DNA of 8,714 nt from Actinomycetota bacterium (lineage in GTDB: Bacteria > Actinomycetota > Acidimicrobiia > IMCC26256 > BP-133). The position numbers and the translations under genes are program-made. Numbering within the stretch: position 1 is the stretch's first letter; every line of letters starts with the position of its first letter. Below the pieces are notes generated by a model. It had not been told where the DNA came from. It did no database searches and was given only the letters and a program-made list of their open reading frames with translations. The stretch lies in NCBI GenBank assembly GCA_030838815.1, contig JAUZEX010000220.1, positions 1-8,714 of the forward strand, written 5' to 3'. Of the stretch, positions 1 through 5,393 are shown piece after piece.

Positions 1-482
1 CCGGCGCCTCGGGCTCCCGCCCGGCCAGTGGTGACGCCGCCGGCGACCCTGGCTGCGGCGGACCGGCCCGGGCCAGCGCGGTGGCGGGCGATGTCGGCCC
101 GCTCCTGGCGGACCGCCCCCCGTCCTCCTGGGTCGCCTACGCCCCGGCGATCGTCCTCATGGGCGGCGCGGCGCTGGTGGAGCGGATCGCCGGCGGGGGC
201 GGCGTCCACGCCCTCGTGGCGGGAGCCGTCGGCATGGCGGCTGTCGCCGTCGGGGGCGGGCGGCGCCTGGCGGGACCGCTCGTCACCGGCACGGCGGTGC
301 TGGTGGCCGTCACGGTGCACGAGTCGCTCGGCACCCTGGCCACCGTCCCCACCTGGGGCTGGCTCGCCGCTGGCGGGTCGGTGCTGCTGGCCACCGGCGT
401 CGCCCTCGAGCGCCGGGGCGGAGCGGGCCCCTTCGAGGCCGGCCGCCGCCTCGTCGACGTCGTCGGCGAACGCTTCAGCTGA
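1..482 (+). CDS. Multi-pass membrane protein, C-terminal part (5' end outside window)
   Basis: The reading frame is open from base 3 and ends with TGA at 480-482. A GTG at 81 is a possible internal start, but the codons before it (3-80) also carry G or C at almost every third position, so I read the gene as running off the left edge. After a Gly/Ala/Pro-rich linker the visible protein has about four hydrophobic segments: around AYAPAIVLMGG, VHALVAGAVGMAAVAV, LVTGTAVLVAVTV and WLAAGGSVLLATGVALERR. A short basic tail follows and ends in VGERFS. A last helix followed by an ERR-type basic tail resembles large actinobacterial multi-pass membrane proteins of unknown function (SCO7374-like). That family link is from memory and is weak. 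No catalytic motif is visible. It converges on the response regulator gene at 584. Confidence 0.68.
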   Translation, partial: GASGSRPASGDAAGDPGCGGPARASAVAGDVGPLLADRPPSSWVAYAPAIVLMGGAALVERIAGGGGVHALVAGAVGMAAVAVGGGRRLAGPLVTGTAVLVAVTVHESLGTLATVPTWGWLAAGGSVLLATGVALERRGGAGPFEAGRRLVDVVGERFS

Positions 483-518
483 CCGGTCCGGCCGGTGTCA
501 CCGACCGGCGGCCGGTCA
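480..518. terminator. Tandem small hairpins between convergent genes, possible bidirectional terminator
   Basis: Three inverted repeats lie right after the membrane protein stop. ACCGG at 482-486 pairs with CCGGT at 492-496. GACCGG at 503-508 pairs with CCGGTC at 512-517 across a 3-nt loop. TGACCGG at 480-486 can instead pair with CCGGTCA at 512-518. The stems are pure GC apart from the ends, and no T-run follows on either strand, so this is not a classical intrinsic terminator. Its place between two convergent genes suits transcription end structures. CCGG-rich sequence also makes such pairs by chance in this genome. Confidence 0.3.
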
Positions 519-529
519 CGCCGAAGGAG

Positions 530-583
530 ATGGCGGCCTGGCTCGCCCAGCGGGCCGAGTCGACATCCCTCACCGGCTCGTGA
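530..583 (+). other. Short coding-like tail, possible 17-residue peptide or gene remnant
   Basis: In frame 2 an ATG at 530 sits directly behind GAAGGAG and reads MAAWLAQRAESTSLTGS before TGA. The frame stays open upstream to at least 497 (VTDRRPVTPKE), and 27 of the 28 sense codons from 497 to the stop end in G or C. That is the coding signature of this genome. No full-length start is present upstream, because the neighbouring gene uses another frame. It could be the surviving 3' end of a lost gene, a frameshifted tail of the membrane protein, or chance. The Shine-Dalgarno-like GAAGGAG touches the ATG and leaves no spacer, which argues against efficient initiation there. A reverse frame with the same third-base register is also open here. 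Confidence 0.2.
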
Positions 584-1228
584 CTACGCCTGCAGCCAGG
601 CGAGCACAGCCAGCACTCTTCGGTGGTCGTCGGGCTGGACGATGAGATCGAGCTTGGTGAACATGCTGGCCGTGTGGCTTTCGACCGTTTTCTCGTTGAG
701 GTGGAGGTCCCGGGCGATGGCGCGGTTGGACCGACCCTCGGCCATCAGCGAGAGCACATCCCGCTCGCGGTCGCTGAGGGCGGCGATCCGGCTCATGGTG
801 CTCTGTCGGGTGAGGAGGTGGCGCACGACCTCGGGGTCGAGCACGGTACCGCCGCGGGCGATTCGCTCGAGGGTGTCGACCAGCGTGGCGACGTCGAGGA
901 CCCGGTCCTTGAGCAGGTAACCGAGGCGTTCCGGGTGCTCGGTGGCGAGTTGCGCGGCATAGCGGTGCTCGAGCGACTGGGACAACAACAGGATCGCCAG
1001 CTTGGGCCACTGCTCACGAAGGCGGATGGCGGCCTTGGCGCCTTCGTGGGTGTAGGTGGGCGGCATCCGGATGTCGACGATCGCCACGTCGGGTTGGTGT
1101 TCGGCGACGGCGCCCTCCAGAGCATCGGCGTCACCGACCGATGCGCAGGTCTCGATGCCGGCTTCGGCCAGGAGGCGGGTGAGGCCTTCGCGCAGCAGCA
1201 CCGAGTCGTCGGCGATCACCACTCGCAT
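584..1228 (-). CDS. NarL/LuxR-family two-component response regulator
   Basis: This is a 214-residue DNA-binding response regulator of normal NarL-family length. The N-terminal receiver domain (about residues 1-120) has the acidic pair D7-D8, the phosphoacceptor D52 in the IVDIRMPP strand, S83 at the switch position and K107 in YLLKDR. The C-terminal domain (about 147-205) is a LuxR-type helix-turn-helix: LSDRERDVLSLMAEG starts it, and NRAIARDLHLNEKTVESH carries the recognition helix. The protein ends in HRRVLAVLAWLQA, a tail common in actinobacterial regulators paired with multi-helix kinases. The ATG at 1226-1228 lies inside the last codons of the kinase gene, giving a 13-nt overlap and probable translational coupling. 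Only a weak AGG precedes it. On phosphorylation by that kinase it should dimerise and bind promoters. Its own divergent promoter region (3247-3395) is a natural target, but that is inference. Confidence 0.95.
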   Translation of the reverse strand: MRVVIADDSVLLREGLTRLLAEAGIETCASVGDADALEGAVAEHQPDVAIVDIRMPPTYTHEGAKAAIRLREQWPKLAILLLSQSLEHRYAAQLATEHPERLGYLLKDRVLDVATLVDTLERIARGGTVLDPEVVRHLLTRQSTMSRIAALSDRERDVLSLMAEGRSNRAIARDLHLNEKTVESHTASMFTKLDLIVQPDDHRRVLAVLAWLQA

Positions 1229-3246
1229 GGCAACCTGGCCATCACGGCGGTGCCGCCGGCGGGGCGGGCACTCACGGTGAGCGTGCCGCCGGCGGCTCCG
1301 GCCCGGTCGGCGATACCTCGGAGTCCGCGGCCGGCGGGGTCGGCGCCGCCGATGCCGTCGTCGTCGACCTCGAGGACCAGGGCTCCGCTGTCGTCACGGT
1401 GGACGGTGACGGCGATGGATGACGCCTCGGCATGCTTGGCGGCGTTGGCGATGGCTTCGCAGGCGATGTACCACGCCGTCACCTCGACGTCGGTGGGAAA
1501 CCGGGCTTCCGCGGCTCGGAGGTGGACCGATGGGGTTCGGGCGACGAGATCTTCGAGGGCGGCGATCAATCCGCCGTCGTCGAGCACGGTCGGGTGCAGC
1601 CCATGGGCGAGAGCCCGCAGATCCGCGACGGCGACACGGATCTCGTCGATCCCGGCGGCCACGGCCTTGCGGAGGCGGGCCGGCTCGCCGTTCATCTGGG
1701 CGGCCTGCAGGTTGAGCGCCGTGGCCAGCAGCCGCTGCTGGGCGCCGTCGTGCAGGTTGCGTTCGAGGCGCCTGCGTTCCTCGAGCTGGGCGGCGGCGAT
1801 GCGCGACCGCGACGCTTGCACCTCGACCAGCTGCAGGGTGATGGCGGCCCGCAGCCGGGCGTTGTCGAGTTCGGGCAGGGCTTCCTGGGCGGCGGCCGTC
1901 ACGAGGTGCGCGTCGGCGGCCGGGGGCGGTGTGACCCGGGCGACCGGGCGGCCCTCGCGGCGGACCTCGATGCTGGCTTCGGCCGGCTCGACGGGATGGC
2001 CGTCGGCGGTGACCCACTGGCGGCGATCCTCCACCCAGTAGGCGACCTTGAGGCCGGGCTGGGCGACGGCTTGGCGGAGCGCGTCGTCGATGGTCACACC
2101 GGGGACGGGGTCGCGGAGGTAGCGGCGCACCACCTGGACCGCCTCGAAGCGACGCCGGTTGAATCGCCGGTCGACGGCCTCCTGCACGACCTGGCGGGCG
2201 GGCAGTGCCACCGACACGGCGGCCAGGGTGCCGAGCACGGCGGCGATGTGAGAGCGCTGGGCCACGTCGCCCAACCACCGCCCGACCAGGACGACGACCG
2301 CGCCATAGGCGCCGACGATGAGCCCGCTGAGGATCAGATAGGTGGCGGCCCGGCTGATGATCCGGTCGACGTCGTAGAGGTGGTACTGCATCACTGCGAG
2401 ACCGGCGGCTACCGGCACGAGGAGCACGAACCCGGCCGTCGCCAGGTTCACCCCGAGCGGATGGTCGGTGGCGGAAGTGGCGTAGGCCAGCACGACGAAC
2501 GCCGGCAGCGGGACGGCCACCAGCGCCATCCAGTGCAACTGCTGGCGCTCCGTACCCGTCGAGCGGCGGAACCGGATGATCAGACATACGGCCGAGGCGA
2601 TGAGGCCGAGCCCGACCAGCGACACGCTCACCAACCGGACGAACGGCCCGTATGTGTCGCTCCCGGGGATGATCACGTTGTTGTGGAACGCCTGGAACGG
2701 AGGGTCGAGTTCTGATCTCGAGAACAGACCATGGACGAACCCGACGGTGCCGCTGACCGCGGTCACCCCGGCGACTCGACCCCATCGCTTCGAGAGAGCG
2801 CGGCCGGTCGGGGTCAGATACAGGACCAGGGCGATGATCACCAGCCACGGCATGAAGATGGCCGCCGACGCGTTCGCCACGAAGGCGGCGGCGGGACGGC
2901 TGCCGGGACGGGCGAGGAGGCCATAGCCGGCGTAATCGTCCATGGCGCCCGCGAGGGCGACGGACAGGCCGAGGGCGAGGAACAGCCATCCGACCGGGTG
3001 GCGAGGTCGGCGACTGGCCACCACGAGGCCGACCGTGACAGCGCTGAACATCACCGGGATATAGATGACGGCGGAGTTGTCGGAGAGCCTGGCCAGATCG
3101 GCGCGGCCGGCAGCGCGCAACTGCGCATCCATGACGAAGATGGTTGTAACCGTCGCCGCCGTCAGCAGCCACCCGGCAGCGGCGAGCACGGTGGTGGCGG
3201 CCCCGGGGGGAGCGCTCGTTGCAGTTGAGCCTGCCTGGGCGGCCAT
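1216..3246 (-). CDS. Membrane sensor histidine kinase, NarX/HisKA_3 type
   Basis: A 676-residue sensor kinase if translation starts at the ATG at 3244-3246 (MAAQAG). The frame stays open to 3360, but that part is a charged stretch running into the divergent promoter region, so I reject the longer form. About ten hydrophobic segments fill residues 18-350, a large integral-membrane sensor with no obvious periplasmic domain. YHLYDVDRIISRAATY (about 288-303) is typical of actinobacterial kinases of this group. After a linker (about 380-460) comes the dimerisation helix ERRRLERNLHDGAQQR with phospho-accepting H499. The HATPase domain follows, with N601 in EAIANAAKH, the G1 box VDDDGIGG (about 629-636) and the G2 region GRGLRGIADR (about 639-648). 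It phosphorylates D52 of the overlapping downstream regulator. The input signal cannot be read from sequence. The Shine-Dalgarno at the chosen start is poor. Confidence 0.93.
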   Translation of the reverse strand: MAAQAGSTATSAPPGAATTVLAAAGWLLTAATVTTIFVMDAQLRAAGRADLARLSDNSAVIYIPVMFSAVTVGLVVASRRPRHPVGWLFLALGLSVALAGAMDDYAGYGLLARPGSRPAAAFVANASAAIFMPWLVIIALVLYLTPTGRALSKRWGRVAGVTAVSGTVGFVHGLFSRSELDPPFQAFHNNVIIPGSDTYGPFVRLVSVSLVGLGLIASAVCLIIRFRRSTGTERQQLHWMALVAVPLPAFVVLAYATSATDHPLGVNLATAGFVLLVPVAAGLAVMQYHLYDVDRIISRAATYLILSGLIVGAYGAVVVLVGRWLGDVAQRSHIAAVLGTLAAVSVALPARQVVQEAVDRRFNRRRFEAVQVVRRYLRDPVPGVTIDDALRQAVAQPGLKVAYWVEDRRQWVTADGHPVEPAEASIEVRREGRPVARVTPPPAADAHLVTAAAQEALPELDNARLRAAITLQLVEVQASRSRIAAAQLEERRRLERNLHDGAQQRLLATALNLQAAQMNGEPARLRKAVAAGIDEIRVAVADLRALAHGLHPTVLDDGGLIAALEDLVARTPSVHLRAAEARFPTDVEVTAWYIACEAIANAAKHAEASSIAVTVHRDDSGALVLEVDDDGIGGADPAGRGLRGIADRAGAAGGTLTVSARPAGGTAVMARLPCEW

Positions 3247-3255
3247 GGGCCCATG
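3244..3255. repeat. 12-bp perfect palindrome over the kinase start codon
   Basis: CATGGGCCCATG reads the same on both strands and contains the kinase ATG (- strand) together with a + strand ATG at 3253. It could be an operator for autoregulation or a start-site structure. About two perfect 12-mers of this kind are expected by chance in a window this long, so the evidence is its position only. Confidence 0.25.
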
Positions 3256-3395
3256 ATCGCGCCCTGGAGGCGGCTGCGCTTCGGGGACAACCCCGAGTCG
3301 AAGTCCGGTGGCTGCTCGGTGGTCGCGCCCAGCGAAGGCGCCCACACTTCGATTCGACACAACCCCCGCCCCATCGTCCCGAAGAGGAGTTCTCC
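3247..3395. promoter_or_regulatory. Divergent promoter region between kinase and secreted-protein genes
   Basis: This 149-bp gap separates two start codons pointing away from each other, so promoters for both the kinase/regulator pair and the secreted-protein operon should lie here. I could not pick convincing -35/-10 boxes on either strand. The strongest signal is the GAGGAG ribosome-binding site at 3384-3389 for the + strand gene. A 48-codon + strand frame (3253-3399) also crosses the gap and ends overlapping the next start; it is described in the findings. Confidence 0.5.
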
Positions 3396-3638
3396 ATGAA
3401 GACCAAGCTCATGATCGCCACCGTCACCGCCATCGCCGCCGGCAGCCTGGCCATGACAGCGACCGCGGGAGCGTCCGGCACGACCAACGGTCACGCCGGC
3501 TGCGTCGCCCAGGTCATCGCCCTCGAAGGGCCGCCCGGACCGAGCATCACCGACATCAAGCTCTACCTCGCCCCCGTACCGGGACATCTCATCTCGGCGA
3601 TCGCCCGCAGCCCGAAGAACGACTGCCTCATTCCGTAA
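3396..3638 (+). CDS. Small secreted protein with two cysteines
   Basis: An 80-residue precursor. The ATG at 3396 follows GAGGAG (3384-3389) at a 6-nt spacing, the best ribosome-binding site in this part of the window. Residues 1-26 form a Sec signal peptide: a KTK positive start, the hydrophobic core LMIATVTAIAAGSLAM, and an Ala-rich cleavage zone near ATAGA-S. The mature part is about 54 residues with exactly two cysteines, C36 and C77, near its two ends. They could form one disulfide closing a loop that contains LEGPPGPS. No known domain is recognised. The next gene starts 24 bp downstream on the same strand, so they are probably co-transcribed. The gene is divergent from a sensor kinase, which suggests envelope signalling or stress response, but that is inference. 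A structural or binding role is equally possible. Confidence 0.8.
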   Translation: MKTKLMIATVTAIAAGSLAMTATAGASGTTNGHAGCVAQVIALEGPPGPSITDIKLYLAPVPGHLISAIARSPKNDCLIP

Positions 3639-3662
3639 CAACGACAGGCCAAGGAGACTCTC

Positions 3663-4340
3663 ATGGACACACATCGAATCGGGCGGTTGGCGCCGCTCAC
3701 CGGAGTGCTTTACGCAACCCTGTTCATCATCGCCATGGGCATGCAGGGCAGCGCGCCGTCATCGGACGCCCCCGGCGCCCAGGTGATCGCCTTCTATCAG
3801 AGCCACCACACCGCCGGCACTGTGTCGTGTTTCGTGCTGGTGGCGTCGGCCATCGCCTTCGTCTTCTTCGCCGGGGCGCTGCGGCAGGCGCTACGACGGC
3901 CCGACGACCATGACGGGGACTGGCTACCGACAGTCGCCTTCGGCGGGGGTGTGGCCTACGCCATCGCCTTGTCCCTGTTCGCGGTCGGACAGGCGGCCCT
4001 GCTCAAGGGAGCCGAACTGGGCAACGTCGAGATGGTCCGCACGCTCAACGTCATCAACAGCGCCAGCTTCTTCCCGGCGATGGTGGCCGTGTCCGTGGTC
4101 CTGCTGGCCGGGGGCACGGCGGCGCTACACACCGATGCGCTCCCCAGATGGTTGGCGTGGGTGGCCACAGCCGTCGGTGCGGTGGCCGTCCTCGGCCCGC
4201 TCGGCTTCGCTGCCTTCTTCCTCCTCCCGCTGTGGTCGCTCGTGGCGGGCGTGATCCTCAACCGACGGGCGGTCAATGCGCCAGCGGCAGCCGCGGGCGA
4301 CGCCGCTACGAGTCGGTCCCTGGCTCCCAGCTCCGCGTGA
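3663..4340 (+). CDS. Six-helix membrane protein, DUF4386-like
   Basis: A 225-residue integral membrane protein. The ATG at 3663 has AAGGAG at 3651-3656, an ideal 6-nt spacing. Hydrophobic segments lie at about 9-28, 51-76, 91-114, 133-155, and a long stretch at 162-197 that fits two helices. The loop between the first two helices contains AQVIAFYQSHH, and the tail after residue 200 is Ala/Ser-rich and looks disordered. Length, helix layout and the N-terminal RIGRLAPLTGVLY resemble the DUF4386 family, whose function is unknown. The match is from memory and partial. No catalytic residue pattern is visible. The 24-bp distance to the secreted-protein gene indicates an operon. The gene ends only 31 bp from the convergent copper-lipoprotein stop, and I see no clear terminator in between. 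Confidence 0.8.
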   Translation: MDTHRIGRLAPLTGVLYATLFIIAMGMQGSAPSSDAPGAQVIAFYQSHHTAGTVSCFVLVASAIAFVFFAGALRQALRRPDDHDGDWLPTVAFGGGVAYAIALSLFAVGQAALLKGAELGNVEMVRTLNVINSASFFPAMVAVSVVLLAGGTAALHTDALPRWLAWVATAVGAVAVLGPLGFAAFFLLPLWSLVAGVILNRRAVNAPAAAAGDAATSRSLAPSSA

Positions 4341-4371
4341 GCAACGCTGAACTCCACCGAAGAAACAGGGG

Positions 4372-5328
4372 CTAACCGGCCGGGGTAGTGGCGTAGGCGA
4401 CCATTCCCTTGCCGGTGGCGTGGCGGGGGCCGCCTGTGCGGTCGGTCATGTAGCAGGCGAAGACGTAGGTCCGGTTGGGCTTCAGTTCGACGGCGAACGT
4501 CGCACGGCCGGCGCTGCTCAGGGGACCGGCGAAGGCGACGTCGTCGGGGGTCGGGAGGTCGTCGGGCGGCGTCTTGCCGGCCGCGTCGGCGGCGAGGAAG
4601 GCGTCGAACGCCGACTTGGCCGCGCCGGGGTCGATCCCGTCGGCGAATTCGGCCACGGCGAGGCTGTGGTCCTGTTCACCGTCGTTGCGGAACGTGAACG
4701 TTCTGGTTCCGGGCGCCAGGGCCGGCACCTCGAACGACCAGTCCCGGGCCAGGATCGTTCCGTCGGTCGCCGGCACCACCGCCGTGTTCGTCGCCTTGAC
4801 CGCGAATGGCACGGCCATGCCCAGCTCGTAGTGGAACCGCTCGGCCCGGGCTGGGGGTGGCCCGGCCGTGGCGTCGAGGCTGTCGGCGTCGGTGAGGGTG
4901 CAGACCATGACGTAGTTCCCGGCCGGGAGGGCGAGCGTCGACGCCGCCGACGTTCCGCCCGGCACGAGGGAAACCCCGCCCTGGAAACGGACGTAGCCCG
5001 GGGTGGGCTTCCCCTCGCCCTTCACGATCGGCGTGAGGTCCTGCTTCAGGCGGGCCAGCGGGGTGTCGCCGACGGCGACGATCACCGCCTCGTGCTTCAG
5101 CTTCCCGTCGTTCTGGAGGGTCAGGCGGACCACACCGCCCTCGAGCTCGGGCGGGATGTCGAAGCCGTACTCCCGGGCCGTGACGGTGACGCCCGTCGGG
5201 GTGGCCACCGGCGCCGTGGTGGACGAGGTCTTCGCTGCGGCGCGGTCGGCGCCCGTCGCCCCCCCGCCGCTGCACCCGGCGATCAGGACGGCCAGCAGCC
5301 CCAGGAACGTAAGCGGACGTCGTCGCAC
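4372..5328 (-). CDS. Lipoprotein with two tandem cupredoxin-like (type-1 copper) domains
   Basis: A 318-residue lipoprotein starting at GTG 5326-5328, just before RRRPLTF; the frame is open further upstream but overlaps the ATPase gene. Residues 2-4 are Arg, a hydrophobic core follows, and the lipobox IAGC puts the lipidated cysteine at C19. A Ser/Thr/Ala linker leads to domain 1 (about 47-179) and domain 2 (about 188-315). The domains align with each other: REYGFDIP with RDWSFEVP, NDGKLKHEAV with NDGEQDHSLA, and YVMVCTLTD with YVFACYMTD. Each holds the order His-Cys-His-Met expected for a type-1 copper site: H79/C143/H166/M171 and H221/C292/H303/M309. The Cys-His loop is long, 22 residues in domain 1 and 10 in domain 2. 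It is probably anchored outside the membrane and acts in electron transfer or copper binding. Copper loading is inferred. The ribosome-binding site is weak. Confidence 0.85.
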   Translation of the reverse strand: MRRRPLTFLGLLAVLIAGCSGGGATGADRAAAKTSSTTAPVATPTGVTVTAREYGFDIPPELEGGVVRLTLQNDGKLKHEAVIVAVGDTPLARLKQDLTPIVKGEGKPTPGYVRFQGGVSLVPGGTSAASTLALPAGNYVMVCTLTDADSLDATAGPPPARAERFHYELGMAVPFAVKATNTAVVPATDGTILARDWSFEVPALAPGTRTFTFRNDGEQDHSLAVAEFADGIDPGAAKSAFDAFLAADAAGKTPPDDLPTPDDVAFAGPLSSAGRATFAVELKPNRTYVFACYMTDRTGGPRHATGKGMVAYATTPAG

Positions 5329-5348
5329 GCCCGGGAGGGTAATTCGTC

Positions 5349-5365
5349 TCGGGGGACACCCCCGA
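5349..5365 (-). terminator. GC-rich hairpin after the secretion ATPase gene
   Basis: TCGGGGG at 5349-5355 and CCCCCGA at 5359-5365 form a perfect 7-bp stem with a 3-nt loop, 29 bp beyond the ATPase stop and 20 bp before the GTG of the copper lipoprotein on the same strand. On the - strand it is followed by ACGAATTA rather than a T-run. It may end or weaken ATPase transcription, or shape the leader of the lipoprotein mRNA. Confidence 0.45.
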
Positions 5366-5381
5366 AACCCGAACCCCGAAC
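5361..5381. repeat. Three tandem 7-bp repeats
   Basis: CCCGAAA, CCCGAAC and CCCGAAC follow each other with no spacing. The first copy overlaps the 3' arm of the neighbouring hairpin, and a CCGGGCCCCGG palindrome lies at 5383-5393 next to the ATPase stop. Seven-bp spacing does not match a helical turn, so a simple slippage repeat is as likely as a protein binding site. Confidence 0.5.
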
Positions 5382-5393
5382 TCCGGGCCCCGG

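Noticed and set aside
623..2715. Long + strand frames opposite the kinase and regulator (623-2041, 1432-2715)
   Set aside because: They are antisense to genes with intact, family-specific motifs and have low-complexity Gly/Arg/Asp-rich translations with no domain.
1216..3360. Longer form of the sensor kinase starting at 3360
   Set aside because: The added 38 residues are charged and Pro/Gly-rich and cross the divergent promoter region. The ATG at 3246 starts shortly before the first membrane segment.
4341..4371. Terminator between the convergent membrane-protein and copper-lipoprotein genes
   Set aside because: Only a short CCGGCCGG self-complementary stretch at the edge is present, with no stem-loop and T-run. 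There is not enough to call a site.
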